Positions 25,231 through 34,795 of a stretch of 64,000 nucleotides of DNA are shown in pieces; the stretch's first letter is position 1, and each line of letters opens with the position of its first letter. The notes under the pieces are model-generated. The model saw only the letters and a program-made list of their open reading frames with translations. It searched no databases and had not been told where the DNA came from. The DNA comes from an uncultured Lentisphaeria bacterium. GTDB lineage: Bacteria; Verrucomicrobiota; Lentisphaeria; Victivallales; Victivallaceae. The stretch is from the NCBI GenBank assembly GCA_949298075.1, contig CASFVA010000036.1:1-64000 (forward strand), read 5' to 3'. Made by a program: the position numbers and the translations under genes.

Positions 25231-25650
25231 TTACTGCATGCTGGTGTTAGGCATGGCCGCCGGCGCCACCTGAAGCTCCCGGTAGGTCGGGCGCTCATAA
25301 TAGAGCATCCGGCCGGTCCGGGTTCCCCAGTCATTGAGTACGACGCCGCCCTGCTGGTTGACAAAAGTGTAGGAGAAGCGCCATTTCTTTTTAAGCTCGT
25401 CGTTCATGTCGAAGTCAAGTTCGCCGCTGTCGCTGATTGAGTATTTTCCGGCCCAGGTCCAGTAGGTCTGACGCTCGGGCAGATTGTCCGGCGTTTTGAT
25501 ATGGAGAAACACCAGATCGTCGTAGACGATGATGTAATCATCCTGCCCAGGAATCCGGGATTCATACTTGCCGTTGGCCAGCCGGGGGGAGGAACATCCG
25601 GCAACCAGCATCGCAACTGCCGCCAGCATCAAAATTGCCGCTTTTCTCAT
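25231..25650 (-). CDS. Small lipoprotein of unknown function
   Basis: The 139-residue product begins with a lipoprotein signal, MRKAAILMLAAVAMLVAGCS, with the lipobox ending at Cys19. The mature part is hydrophilic with alternating charged and aromatic residues (KYESRIPGQDDYIIVYDD, YWTWAGKYSISDSGE), which suggests a small beta-rich domain. No family was recognised. It lies 21 bp downstream of leuS and is the last gene before a strong terminator. Confidence 0.75.
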   Translation of the reverse strand: MRKAAILMLAAVAMLVAGCSSPRLANGKYESRIPGQDDYIIVYDDLVFLHIKTPDNLPERQTYWTWAGKYSISDSGELDFDMNDELKKKWRFSYTFVNQQGGVVLNDWGTRTGRMLYYERPTYRELQVAPAAMPNTSMQ

Positions 25651-25671
25651 GCTTCACCTCGTTGTCTTTGA

Positions 25672-28227
25672 TTAGTTCGCCACAATGTTTACCAGTCGGC
25701 CGGGAACATGAATAATCTTTCTGATATTCTTCCCTTCCAAAGCTTTAGCCACCTCCGGCGCCGCCAGTGCCAGTTGCCTGGCCGTTTCGTCATCGCAGCC
25801 GACCGGCATCATGATCCTGGCCTTGGGTTTGCCGAGAACCTGAATGAGGATTTCCACCTCGGAAACCCGAAGCAGATTTTCATCGTATTCCGGCCACTTT
25901 TCATAAGCCAGCGATTCGGCATGGCCGAGTTTGGCCCACAGCTCCTCGCCGATATGCGGAGCAAAAGGCGCAAGCAGCAGAACAAATGTTTCCGCGGCCT
26001 CCCTGGGCAGGGGATCGCACTTGACCAGTTCGTTCAGGCAGATCATCAACTGGCTGATCGCGGTATTGAAGCCGAAAGTCTCCAGATCGGAAGTCACCTT
26101 TTTGATGGTTCCATGCAGAAGCCGCCGCAGTTCCGGCGTCGGCTCGGCTTCGCTGACGGCCGCATCATCAATCAGCCGCCAGGAGCGTTTGAGAAAACGG
26201 TGAACGCCTTCGACGCCGGTGGTACTCCAGGGTTTGGTTGCTTCCAGCGGTCCCATGAACATTTCATAGAGCCGCATACTGTCTGCGCCGTATTGGCGTA
26301 CGACGTCGTCCGGGTTTACCACATTGCGCAGACTCTTGGACATTTTTGCCGGAAATTCGACAAGCCTGGCTCCGTCACTTTTGCGTACCGGTCCGTCCGG
26401 GGTGAAATCGACTTGATCGGTCGGCACCAGGGCCCCGCGTTCATCCTTGTAGGAAACGCCGAGGATCATGCCCTGATTCACCAGTTTCATAAAAGGCTCG
26501 CTGGTTGAGACCAGTCCGAGGTCGAAAAGAACCTTGTGCCAGAAACGGGCGTAAAGCAAATGCAGCACCGCATGTTCTGCGCCGCCGACGTAAAGATCCA
26601 CCGGCATCCAGTAGCGCTCTACGGCGGGATCCCAGGCTTTCCGGTCGTTTCGGGGATCCAGATAGCGCAGGTAGTACCAGCAGGAACCCGCCCACTGAGG
26701 CATGGTGTTGGTTTCACGGCGGCCGCGGCGGCCGGTTTTGGGATCAACATAGTTTACCCAGTCCGCCGCCTTGGCCAGGGGCGGTTCTCCGGTGCCGGAT
26801 GGCTTGAAATCGGTCATGTCGGGCAGTGCGACCGGCAGTTCGTTCTCGTCCACCAGCTCAATGGAACCATCTTCGTAGTGGATGATCGGGAACGGTTCTC
26901 CCCAATAGCGCTGCCGGCTGAACAGCCAGTCACGCAGTTTGTATTTGACCGCTTCCCGCCCGAGACCGCGGTCAGCCAGCCATTTGGTGGCGGCCGGTTT
27001 GGATTCTTTCACTGACAGGCCGTTGAGATCAAGTCCGTCGGAATTGGCTGAATTGATGAGACGGCCTTCTCCGGTCCAGCAGGCGGCGCCGCGAAGTACG
27101 GCATCGATGTCGCAGCCAGCCTCCCGGGCGGCTTCCGGATCGGGAGAGATGATGCATCTGACCGGCAGGTTGAACTTTTGCGCAAAATCAAAATCCCGGG
27201 TATCATGGGCCGGCACTGCCATGATGGCTCCGGTGCCGTAACCCACCATGACGTAATCGGCGATCCAGATCGGAATCTTTTCTTCGTTAACCGGATTTAC
27301 TGCGTATGCACCTGTGAACGCACCGGTTTTTTCCGTGGCAAGTTCGGTTCTGGCGAGTTCGCTTTTGTTGGCGGCTTTTGACTGATAGGACTTGACTGCG
27401 GCGGAACATTCCGCTGTGGTAATGGTCGGAACAAGCGGATGTTCCGGAGCCAGCACCATGTAGGTGGCGCCGAACAACGTATCGGGCCGAGTGGTGTAGA
27501 CGGTGATTTTTTCTCCGCCTGTCGTAGTGAAGATCACCTCGGCTCCAGTGGATTTGCCGATCCAGTTGCGCTGCATTTCCTTGATACCCTCTGGCCAGTC
27601 GAGACCGTCGAGATCGTTAAGCAGACGTTCTGCATATTCAGTGATTCTGAGCATCCATTGTTTCATGGGACGCCGCTCCACCGGATGGTTTCCGCGTTCG
27701 CTGCGGCCGTCAATCACCTCCTCGTTGGCCAGCACTGTACCGAGGGCCGGACACCAGTTGACCGGTATTTCATCCAGATAGGCCAGCCCTTTGCGATAGA
27801 GCTGCAGAAATATCCACTGGGTCCATTTGTAATAACCGATGTCGGTGGTGTTGATTTCCCGGTCCCAGTCGTAGCTGAAGCCCAGGGCCTTGATCTGGCG
27901 GCGGAAGTTGTCAACATTTTTGGCTGTGGTCACCGCCGGATGAGTTCCGGTATCCACGGCGTACTGTTCCGCCGGCAGCCCGAATGCGTCCCAACCCATT
28001 GGATGCAGCACGTTGAAGCCGCGCATGCGTTTGTAGCGGCAGACAATGTCCGTCGCAGTATAACCTTCCGGATGCCCGACATGCAGTCCGGCCCCGGATG
28101 GATACGGAAACATATCCAGACAGTAATATTTGGGCTTGTCATCAAAATTCACCGCCCGGAAAGTATGATGATCTTCCCAGTACTGCTGCCACTTGCGTTC
28201 AATGGCGTTGAAATCGTATTCGGCCAT
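25672..28227 (-). CDS. leuS: Leucyl-tRNA synthetase
   Basis: The 851-residue class Ia synthetase charges tRNA-Leu. The HIGH-type motif is HVGHPEG near residue 48, with [18 protein letters not shown] following. The CP1 editing domain includes [12 protein letters not shown] and the [16 protein letters not shown] segment. KMSKS is in [17 protein letters not shown]. Length and order are standard for bacterial LeuS. It follows hisD by 42 bp in an operon of branched-chain and other amino-acid genes, fitting leucine-related grouping with ilvE. Confidence 0.97.
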   Translation of the reverse strand: MAEYDFNAIERKWQQYWEDHHTFRAVNFDDKPKYYCLDMFPYPSGAGLHVGHPEGYTATDIVCRYKRMRGFNVLHPMGWDAFGLPAEQYAVDTGTHPAVTTAKNVDNFRRQIKALGFSYDWDREINTTDIGYYKWTQWIFLQLYRKGLAYLDEIPVNWCPALGTVLANEEVIDGRSERGNHPVERRPMKQWMLRITEYAERLLNDLDGLDWPEGIKEMQRNWIGKSTGAEVIFTTTGGEKITVYTTRPDTLFGATYMVLAPEHPLVPTITTAECSAAVKSYQSKAANKSELARTELATEKTGAFTGAYAVNPVNEEKIPIWIADYVMVGYGTGAIMAVPAHDTRDFDFAQKFNLPVRCIISPDPEAAREAGCDIDAVLRGAACWTGEGRLINSANSDGLDLNGLSVKESKPAATKWLADRGLGREAVKYKLRDWLFSRQRYWGEPFPIIHYEDGSIELVDENELPVALPDMTDFKPSGTGEPPLAKAADWVNYVDPKTGRRGRRETNTMPQWAGSCWYYLRYLDPRNDRKAWDPAVERYWMPVDLYVGGAEHAVLHLLYARFWHKVLFDLGLVSTSEPFMKLVNQGMILGVSYKDERGALVPTDQVDFTPDGPVRKSDGARLVEFPAKMSKSLRNVVNPDDVVRQYGADSMRLYEMFMGPLEATKPWSTTGVEGVHRFLKRSWRLIDDAAVSEAEPTPELRRLLHGTIKKVTSDLETFGFNTAISQLMICLNELVKCDPLPREAAETFVLLLAPFAPHIGEELWAKLGHAESLAYEKWPEYDENLLRVSEVEILIQVLGKPKARIMMPVGCDDETARQLALAAPEVAKALEGKNIRKIIHVPGRLVNIVAN

Positions 28228-28269
28228 GTGCTTGCTTACCTTAAAAGATGGAGGTTTTTATCTTGAATG

Positions 28270-29571
28270 TTATTTTTTCAGAGGCTGCTTGTCGCGGCGC
28301 CGGATTGATCCGGACCGGGCGTGGGCATCGAGCTGTTCCATGGCTCCGAAACGTTCAATGACACCGATTTCCCGGCGCAGCGCTGACTTGGAGTATTTCA
28401 CCAGACTGCTGCGGCGCATGAAACTGGAGGTTTCCAGTCCGTTGAAGCTGCGGGCGCTCGATGCCGTCGGCAGTACATGCGACGGTCCGGCGCAGAAATC
28501 TCCGACCGGTTCCGGGGTCCAGCTGCCGAGAAACATGGCTCCTGCGGCCGAAATTCTGCCCGCCAGTTTTTCCGGATGTGCGGTCTGAATTTCAAGGTGC
28601 TCCGGAGCGTAGCGGCCGGCCAGTTCAGCTGCGGCATCAAGATCGGAGACGTGGATCAGAAAAGTGCCGTTGGCCAGAACCCGATCGATGGTCTCACCGC
28701 GTTTGCGATTGATTTTCTGTAAAATAATTTCAGCTTCGACCGCGTCAATCAGTTCGCGTGAAGGTGTAACCAGCACCGCCTGCTCATGACCGCTGCCGTG
28801 CTCGGCCTGGCTGAGCATGTCGGCTGCAATAAAACCCGGATCGGCCGAGTCGTCAGCCACAATCAGAATTTCGGATGGACCGGCCACCAGGTCGATGGCA
28901 ACTTCTCCGTAAAGGAGTTTTTTGGCCGCCGTCACATAGGCATTGCCGGGGCCGGCAATTTTTTCCACCTTGGGAATTGTCGCCGTGCCGAGCGCCATGG
29001 CTGCAATGGCATAAACTCCGCCAAGCCGGTAAATTTCCTTGACGCCGGCTTCGCGCATGGCATACAGCGTGGCCGGATGCAGTCCGCCCGGAGGGGTGCA
29101 GGCGATTATTTCCTTCACTCCGGCCGCAGCGGCGATACCGGCAGTGTGGATGACCGATGAGACCAGCGGCGCGGTTCCGCCGGGAATATAAACCCCGACC
29201 CGATCCAGCGGAGTGAACTTTTCACCGAGGATGACGCCGGGACGCGGCGAGGCATGCCAGTTGCGCGGCCTGGTGGCCCGAGCGAATTTCTGAATCTGTT
29301 TCAGCGCCAGTCGGATTGCCTTCTTGTCGGGAGAGGGCAGCTTTCTGGCCGCCTCCTGCAATTCCTGATCGGTCACCCGGAAAGTGGTCGGAGTCAATTG
29401 CGCATGATCGAATTGCTCGGCAAACCGAACCAGGGCCGCATCACCCTCCTGTCTTACCGCTTCGATAATTTCCCGGGCGGCCTCTTCAGCTGCCTTGGGA
29501 AATGGGGCCCGCCGGTACAGCTGTTCAAGCTCGGCGGAAAAGTCGGGCGCGTTGAAAAACAGTTTTTTCAT
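28270..29571 (-). CDS. hisD: Histidinol dehydrogenase
   Basis: The 433-residue zinc enzyme catalyses the last two oxidations from histidinol to histidine. Family signatures include RVGVYIPGGTAPLVSSVI, GPGNAYVTAAKKLLYGEVAI, the DLVAGPSEILIVADD segment, SQAEHGSGHEQAVL and PVGDFCAGPSHVLPT. Zinc ligands fall in the SQAEH and C-terminal regions. No other his genes are adjacent. It lies 7 bp downstream of panC. Confidence 0.95.
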   Translation of the reverse strand: MKKLFFNAPDFSAELEQLYRRAPFPKAAEEAAREIIEAVRQEGDAALVRFAEQFDHAQLTPTTFRVTDQELQEAARKLPSPDKKAIRLALKQIQKFARATRPRNWHASPRPGVILGEKFTPLDRVGVYIPGGTAPLVSSVIHTAGIAAAAGVKEIIACTPPGGLHPATLYAMREAGVKEIYRLGGVYAIAAMALGTATIPKVEKIAGPGNAYVTAAKKLLYGEVAIDLVAGPSEILIVADDSADPGFIAADMLSQAEHGSGHEQAVLVTPSRELIDAVEAEIILQKINRKRGETIDRVLANGTFLIHVSDLDAAAELAGRYAPEHLEIQTAHPEKLAGRISAAGAMFLGSWTPEPVGDFCAGPSHVLPTASSARSFNGLETSSFMRRSSLVKYSKSALRREIGVIERFGAMEQLDAHARSGSIRRRDKQPLKK

Positions 29572-29578
29572 GATTCTG

Positions 29579-30430
29579 TTATCGGTTTTTCAGTTCAAAC
29601 ATTTCGTTGTCGATCAGTCTGGTGGTGCCGAACCAGGCCGCCGCCGCCAGCAGGACCCATTGGCTTTCCGACGTTAAAGGGGCAAGCGTGTCCCGGTCCA
29701 GCGCTGATACGTAATCAACTTTGCCGCCGGCGGCGGCAATGGCTGCTTTGGCGAGATCTTCCGCTGCGCCGGGGGCTGACGGTTGCTGAACCAGCGCTGC
29801 TTTGGCCGCAAGCAGAGCCTGGTGAATGGCCAGGGCGCGCCGCCGCTCGTCTTCTGACAGATAGCGGTTGCGGGAGCTCAGGGCCAGGCCATCGGGATCA
29901 CGCACCAGGGGCGCGGCAATGATTTCCACCGGGAAGTCCAGGTCGCGCACCATTCTCTTGATCACCAGCAGCTGCTGGGCGTCCTTTTCTCCAAAAATCG
30001 CATAATCAGGCTGGGCGAGCAGAAAGAGCTTGGCCACCACCGTGGTTACGCCGCGGAAGAACGTCGGACGGCTGGCTCCGCACAGCGGTCCGGACAGTCG
30101 GGTTTCCTCCACCCAGGTAGAGGCATCCGGAGCATACATTTCTCCTGGCGCCGGGGCGAAAATCACGTCAGCGTGGTGCAGCCCGCACAAGCCGGCATCA
30201 CGGTCAAAATCCCGCGGATAGCTGTCAAAATCCTCGGTGGGGGCGAACTGTGTAGGATTCACGAAAATCGACACGATCACCACATCGGCTTTGGCACGGG
30301 CAAGGTCGATCAACGACAAATGACCTTCATGCAGAAAGCCCATGGTCGGCACCAGCGCAATGGTTTTTCCGGAACGCCTGGCGGCCAGGGCGAATTTCTG
30401 CAATTCGTCGCGGGTCCGGAAGATTTTCAT
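29579..30430 (-). CDS. panC: Pantothenate synthetase
   Basis: The 283-residue nucleotidyltransferase-fold ligase joins pantoate and beta-alanine using ATP. VPTMGFLHEGHLSLI contains the HxGH motif, with FVNPTQFAPTEDFDSYPRD, FGEKDAQQLLVIKRMVRDL and LALSSRNRYLS. It overlaps the ilvE stop by 4 bp. Pantoate is made from a valine-pathway intermediate, so pairing with ilvE is metabolically sensible. panB and panD are not in the window. Confidence 0.95.
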   Translation of the reverse strand: MKIFRTRDELQKFALAARRSGKTIALVPTMGFLHEGHLSLIDLARAKADVVIVSIFVNPTQFAPTEDFDSYPRDFDRDAGLCGLHHADVIFAPAPGEMYAPDASTWVEETRLSGPLCGASRPTFFRGVTTVVAKLFLLAQPDYAIFGEKDAQQLLVIKRMVRDLDFPVEIIAAPLVRDPDGLALSSRNRYLSEDERRRALAIHQALLAAKAALVQQPSAPGAAEDLAKAAIAAAGGKVDYVSALDRDTLAPLTSESQWVLLAAAAWFGTTRLIDNEMFELKNR

Positions 30431-31443
30431 TGTTCCGGAACCTCCACCAGCCAGTTGTGAGTATCCGGATATTCCCCATACTGGATTCCGGTCATGCGCT
30501 GGTAGAGTTTATGCAGCACCGGACCAATTTCCGTGAGGTGGTAGTCGTACACCTTGTCGCCGTCGAAAATCCGGCCGACCGGCGTGATGACCACAGCAGT
30601 GCCGCAGGCGGCGACTTCGGCGAAATCGGCCAGCTCCTCAACCCGGATTTTCCGCCGTTCAACCGCCATGCCGAGATCCCGGGCAATGGTCAGCAGCGAA
30701 TCATTGGTGATCGAGGGCAGAATCGAATCGGAGAGACTGGTGACGTACTTGCCATCCTTTGAGATCGCCAGAAAGTTGCTGGTGCTGAATTCGTCGATGT
30801 AAGTGTGGCTGCCGGGGTCGAGGAAAAGGGCGACCGGGCAATGACGTTCCTTGGCGATTTTGCTGGAAAGCAGACTGGCGGCATAGTTTCCGGCGGCCTT
30901 GATGTGGCCGGTGCCGTGCGGAGCGGCACGGTCGAAATCCCGGGAAACCATCGAGTCAACCGGCTTGATTCCGCCCTTGTAATAAGCACCGACAGGCACT
31001 ACCAGAATTATGAATTCATATTCAAAGCTGGCGTTGACTCCGATCTGGGACGAGCTGCCGAACATCACCGGTCGAATATAGAGCGAACCGCCGCTGCCGT
31101 AGGGGGGCACATAATCAATGTTGTCCGCCACAACGGTCCGGACGGCTTCGACAAACTTTTCCTCCGGGAACTCCGGCATCAGCAGCTGGCGGGCGGAACT
31201 GTTGAGCCGCTTCGCGTTGGCCTGGGGACGGAAAATGCGAACCTTGCCGTCTTTGCAGCGAAAGGCCTTGAGCCCCTCGAAAATCGCCTGGCCGTAATGA
31301 AAAACGTTGGCAGCCACCGACATGCTGATCTGATAATCCGACGTGAGGGTGCCTTCGCTCCAGGCGCCGTCGGCATAGTGAAAACGGATGTTGCTCTTGG
31401 TCGGCATGAACTGGAATCCCAGTTTTTCCCAATCGATATTCAT
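30427..31443 (-). CDS. ilvE: Branched-chain amino acid aminotransferase
   Basis: The 338-residue class IV PLP aminotransferase fits the larger (BCAT type II) group. VFHYGQAIFEGLKAFRCKDG is a hallmark of these enzymes. GHIKAAGNYAAS holds the PLP lysine, and LDPGSHTYIDEFSTSNFLAI supports the assignment. It makes leucine, isoleucine and valine from their keto acids. The ATG at 31443 is preferred because the family begins about here (MNIDWEKLGF) and AGAGG lies upstream. The 39-codon extension to 31560 would run through the promoter. First gene of the ilvE-panC-hisD-leuS-lipoprotein operon. Confidence 0.93.
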   Translation of the reverse strand: MNIDWEKLGFQFMPTKSNIRFHYADGAWSEGTLTSDYQISMSVAANVFHYGQAIFEGLKAFRCKDGKVRIFRPQANAKRLNSSARQLLMPEFPEEKFVEAVRTVVADNIDYVPPYGSGGSLYIRPVMFGSSSQIGVNASFEYEFIILVVPVGAYYKGGIKPVDSMVSRDFDRAAPHGTGHIKAAGNYAASLLSSKIAKERHCPVALFLDPGSHTYIDEFSTSNFLAISKDGKYVTSLSDSILPSITNDSLLTIARDLGMAVERRKIRVEELADFAEVAACGTAVVITPVGRIFDGDKVYDYHLTEIGPVLHKLYQRMTGIQYGEYPDTHNWLVEVPEQ

Positions 31444-31541
31444 TTTAACCTGACCTCTTTTCCTGGTTTGGCCGGAACCGGTTTCGCCGGCTCCGGGCCG
31501 TCGTTCTGCAGTTGCGAAAAACCGCCGTAAATCATTTATAA

Positions 31542-31570
31542 AATATAGCCCTGTTCGCAATGAATATCAA
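31542..31570 (-). promoter_or_regulatory. Sigma-70 promoter of the ilvE-panC-hisD-leuS operon
   Basis: On the minus strand TTGATA (31570-31565), a 17-bp spacer and TATATT (31547-31542) lie about 100 bp upstream of the ilvE start. No leucine-rich leader peptide or T-box was recognised in the leader. Confidence 0.65.
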
Positions 31571-31642
31571 GGCTGGATTAACCGTGCGGAGTCAAGAAAT
31601 GTTTTTTTTGCAAAAAAAAACGCAAAATACCGGTAATGCAGC

Positions 31643-31670
31643 TTGGAAAATCCGTTCTCAAGTGTATTTT
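31643..31670 (+). promoter_or_regulatory. Candidate promoter of the pal gene
   Basis: TTGGAA (31643-31648), 16 bp, TATTTT (31665-31670) precede the pal ATG by about 75 bp. This and the divergent ilvE promoter account for most of the 300-bp intergenic region. Confidence 0.45.
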
Positions 31671-31743
31671 AATATATGTGCAATTTGTAAACTTTAGTTT
31701 GACTGTTAAATCAACAGGTTGAGTAAAAGTGGAGGTCGAATCA

Positions 31744-32349
31744 ATGTTCAGATCTTTTATCGGATGTGCGGCGGCGGCCGCGGTTGTCGTTCTGTTCGGC
31801 GCTGGTTGCGAAAGCACTCCGCCTGAGGACACCACCCTGCCGATGGTTCCGGCGGCGGTGGATGATCCCAATATGATGTCCGGCGGATTTACCGGTGTCG
31901 GCGGCGGCGGCTTTGACGGTTCCGGTGCCACCGGCTGGCAGGAAGGTGGAGCGGCGGTGTCAGCCGACCCCAACGGCTGGGTGGAGGCTGATCCTTCCGG
32001 CAACCGGCTGGGGATGCCGATTATTTATTTCGCTTATGATTCGGACATGCTGGTTCCCTCCGAGACGGAAAAGCTTGATCAGATTGTCGCCTACCTGGGT
32101 GACAAGCCGGATCTGGCCCTGGTTATCGAGGGGCACTGCGACCAGCGCGGCACCGAAGAATACAACCGGGCACTGGGTGAGCGTCGGGCCAATGCCATCC
32201 GGGCATACATGGCCGGACGCGGCCTGGGTGACAACCGCATGAAGACGATCAGCTACGGCGAGGATCGTCCGGCCGTTTCCGGTTCCGGCGAATCGGTCTG
32301 GTCCCAAAACCGGCGTGGTGTCCCGGTGCCGATGCGCATGCCGCGCTGA
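31744..32349 (+). CDS. pal: Pal-like OmpA-family peptidoglycan-associated lipoprotein
   Basis: The 201-residue lipoprotein has a signal peptide with lipobox FGAGC, a Gly-rich linker (about 45-70), and a C-terminal OmpA domain: IIYFAYDSDMLVPSETEKLD and VIEGHCDQRGTEEYNRALGE with RRANAIRAY. This places it in the Pal group of the Tol-Pal envelope system, linking outer membrane to peptidoglycan. The ATG at 31744 follows GGAGG. The C-terminus (SQNRRGVPVPMRMPR) has the usual NRR peptidoglycan-site residues. No tol genes are adjacent, and the gene stands alone with its own promoter and terminator. Confidence 0.88.
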   Translation: MFRSFIGCAAAAAVVVLFGAGCESTPPEDTTLPMVPAAVDDPNMMSGGFTGVGGGGFDGSGATGWQEGGAAVSADPNGWVEADPSGNRLGMPIIYFAYDSDMLVPSETEKLDQIVAYLGDKPDLALVIEGHCDQRGTEEYNRALGERRANAIRAYMAGRGLGDNRMKTISYGEDRPAVSGSGESVWSQNRRGVPVPMRMPR

Positions 32350-32382
32350 CCCGGTTCGGTGTATTCTGTTTCAGTTATTGCG

Positions 32383-32414
32383 CCCGGATGCGAAACCGCT
32401 GATCCGGGTTTTTT
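32383..32414 (+). terminator. Intrinsic terminator of pal
   Basis: CCCGGAT (32383-32389) and ATCCGGG (32402-32408), with an inner GCG/CGC pairing, are followed by six T residues. Confidence 0.85.
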
Positions 32415-32494
32415 GTTAATATCCGTTATCTGCAAAGATTGCAAAACAGATTCGTCGTTGCCGGCGAATTAAAAACTATGAGGATGTCGTTGTC

Positions 32495-33730
32495 ATGAGC
32501 AAAATCCGCAGTGAGCACGTCTTTACTTCCGAGTCGGTGTCCGAAGGACATCCGGACAAGGTGTGCGATCAAATTTCTGACGCTATTCTTGACGCCTGTC
32601 TGGCTGGAGATCCGGAAAGCCGGGTCGCCTGTGAGACACTGGCCACTACCAATCTGATAGTGATTTCCGGTGAAATCACCACTCGCTCTCAGGTGAATTG
32701 GCAGGAAGTGGCATTGCAGGCGGTTCGCGATATAGGTTACAATGATCCCGGCGTCGGCTTTTCGGCTGACGATGCCAAGGTGATGATTTGCATTCACCGG
32801 CAGTCTCCGGACATTTCCCAGGGCGTCACTGAGGGAATGGGGCGGTTCACCGAGCAGGGGGCCGGAGACCAGGGCATGATGTTCGGCTATGCCAGTGATG
32901 AGACTCCGGAACTGATGCCGGCGACTCTGGTTTATGCTCATAAAATAGTCCGGCGGCTGGCCGAATTGCGTAAGAGCGACCCTGTGAAATACCGGTATCT
33001 GCGTCCCGACTCCAAGAGTCAGGTTTCAATCCGTTATAAAGACGGTCGGCCGGCGGCGGTTGAAACGGTGGTGGTTTCTCACCAGCACACTCCGGACATG
33101 GAGCCTTCTTGGCTTGAAAATCTGGTGCGCCAGGTGGTAAAAGAGGTGATCCCGGCGGATCTGCTGAGCGATGACATCGTTTATTATGTCAATCCCACCG
33201 GACGATTTGAGATTGGCGGTCCCAATGGTGACACCGGTGTGACAGGACGGAAGATCATTGTCGACACCTACGGGGGAGTGGGATCACACGGCGGCGGAGC
33301 ATTTTCCGGCAAAGATCCTTCCAAGGTGGATCGTTCAGCCGCATATTACTGTCGTTATATCGCCAAAAACATTGTGGCGGCCAAACTCGCGCATAAGTGT
33401 GAAGTGCAGGTGTCCTATGCGATTGGCGTGGCGGAACCGCTCAGCATCAACGTGGACACTTACGGTACCGGGGTGGTCTGTGATGACGCCGATTTGGAAA
33501 AGATCATTCGCCGGGTGTTTGACCTGCGTCCGGCTTCCATCGTCAGATCGCTTGGACTCAAGTACCCGGGGCAGGGCTGGTGTTTCCGGGATACCGCCAG
33601 TTATGGCCATTTCGGCCGGGCCGAGTTTCCGTGGGAAAAGACGGACAAGGTAGCTGAATTGCAGGCCGCAGTGGCCGAATTGGCGGAACCGAAACGCTCC
33701 TGCGGATCGGGCGGCTGCTGCGGTAAGTAA
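32495..33730 (+). CDS. metK: S-adenosylmethionine synthetase MetK
   Basis: The 411-residue enzyme makes S-adenosylmethionine from methionine and ATP. Signatures are [20 protein letters not shown] at the N-terminus, [12 protein letters not shown], and [19 protein letters not shown]. It ends in an unusual cysteine- and glycine-rich tail ([11 protein letters not shown]), absent from well-known MetK proteins. It is followed after 11 bp by adenosine kinase and then ahcY, which together make and recycle the methyl donor. No SAM riboswitch was recognised in the 80-base leader after the pal terminator. Confidence 0.96.
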   Translation: MSKIRSEHVFTSESVSEGHPDKVCDQISDAILDACLAGDPESRVACETLATTNLIVISGEITTRSQVNWQEVALQAVRDIGYNDPGVGFSADDAKVMICIHRQSPDISQGVTEGMGRFTEQGAGDQGMMFGYASDETPELMPATLVYAHKIVRRLAELRKSDPVKYRYLRPDSKSQVSIRYKDGRPAAVETVVVSHQHTPDMEPSWLENLVRQVVKEVIPADLLSDDIVYYVNPTGRFEIGGPNGDTGVTGRKIIVDTYGGVGSHGGGAFSGKDPSKVDRSAAYYCRYIAKNIVAAKLAHKCEVQVSYAIGVAEPLSINVDTYGTGVVCDDADLEKIIRRVFDLRPASIVRSLGLKYPGQGWCFRDTASYGHFGRAEFPWEKTDKVAELQAAVAELAEPKRSCGSGGCCGK

Positions 33731-33741
33731 CGGTTGGTGCC

Positions 33742-34719
33742 ATGCGCTGCTTAGGAGTGGGGTCCCCGCTGGTGGATTTGCTGGCGCGGGTTGATGAAAC
33801 TTTTCTGCGCGACAATGTTTCCGGAGCCAAGGGCGGCATGGAAATGGTTTCGGAGGATTTTATCGCCGGGTTGCTCTCCCGGCTGCCGGAGCCGCCGCAA
33901 CAGGTTGCCGGGGGTTCGGCCGGCAACACGATTTTTGCCATGGCCGAACTGGAATGCGACGTCGCCATGTTTGGAAAACTGGGCGGTGATCCGAACGGTG
34001 ATTTCTATCGCCGGACTTTGCGGGAACTCGGCGGTTCGGATCGGGAGTTCATTGTGACTGACGCGGCTCCCACCGGAGTGTGTCTGTCGCTGATTACTCC
34101 GGATGCCGAGCGGACGATGCGCTCCAGTCTCGGAGCATCCCTGCTGCTGACCGCGCGAGAGGCGGATCGGGTTGACTTCAATTCCTTTGATTTGGTTTAT
34201 ATTGAAGGATACATGCTCTTTTCTCCGGTTTTTCGCCGGGTGCTTGAACTGGCCCGCGCCGCCGGTTGTCGCATCGGCATAGATTTGTCCAGTTTCGAGG
34301 TGGCTGAAAAATTCCGGGCGGAGCTCAAACAGATCCTGCCTGAGTGTGTCGACATTGTGTTGGCCAACGCCGAAGAGGCCGCCGCGCTTTTTGGGGGAGA
34401 AGGTACTTCGGACGACCATCTTGACCGGCTGGCTGAATGGTGTGACATCGCTGCGGTTAAGCTTGGTCGGGACGGCGCGCTGGTTCGACGCGGCGCGGAA
34501 AAAATCCACATTGCGCCCTGCCTGGTTGAACATCCGGTTGATACCACCGCCGCCGGAGATTACTGGGCCGCCGGGTTTCTCTGTGGATTAGGGAGGGGGG
34601 AACCGCTGGAGCGGGCGGCCTGGTATGGTTCGTTGCTGTCCGGAGAGATCGTCAAGGTGATCGGAGCCAAGCTGCCGGAAAACTCATGGAAATACATCAG
34701 ACAGGCCATGGCGCGCTGA
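33742..34719 (+). CDS. PfkB-family adenosine kinase-like protein
   Basis: The 325-residue ribokinase-fold protein has GGSAGNTIFAMAEL near the N-terminus and the catalytic block VDTTAAGDYWAAGFLCGLG with its anion hole and Asp base. The N-terminal GVGSPLVDLLARVD resembles adenosine kinases rather than sugar kinases. Placement between metK and ahcY supports adenosine as substrate: AhcY releases adenosine, which inhibits the cycle unless converted to AMP. The exact substrate is inferred from context and family resemblance. Confidence 0.85.
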   Translation: MRCLGVGSPLVDLLARVDETFLRDNVSGAKGGMEMVSEDFIAGLLSRLPEPPQQVAGGSAGNTIFAMAELECDVAMFGKLGGDPNGDFYRRTLRELGGSDREFIVTDAAPTGVCLSLITPDAERTMRSSLGASLLLTAREADRVDFNSFDLVYIEGYMLFSPVFRRVLELARAAGCRIGIDLSSFEVAEKFRAELKQILPECVDIVLANAEEAAALFGGEGTSDDHLDRLAEWCDIAAVKLGRDGALVRRGAEKIHIAPCLVEHPVDTTAAGDYWAAGFLCGLGRGEPLERAAWYGSLLSGEIVKVIGAKLPENSWKYIRQAMAR

Positions 34720-34795
34720 GTTGTGACGGGAAGCCGGAGCCTGGAATGGATATGAGTTGCTGTGTTCACAAATAAACTCAGATATGGAGATGAAA

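Noticed and set aside
32409-32494. SAM riboswitch upstream of metK
   Set aside because: Only about 80 bases separate the pal terminator and metK, and no riboswitch core or second terminator was recognised.
34720-34795. S-adenosylhomocysteine riboswitch upstream of ahcY
   Set aside because: The 76-base gap shows no recognisable conserved core or expression platform.
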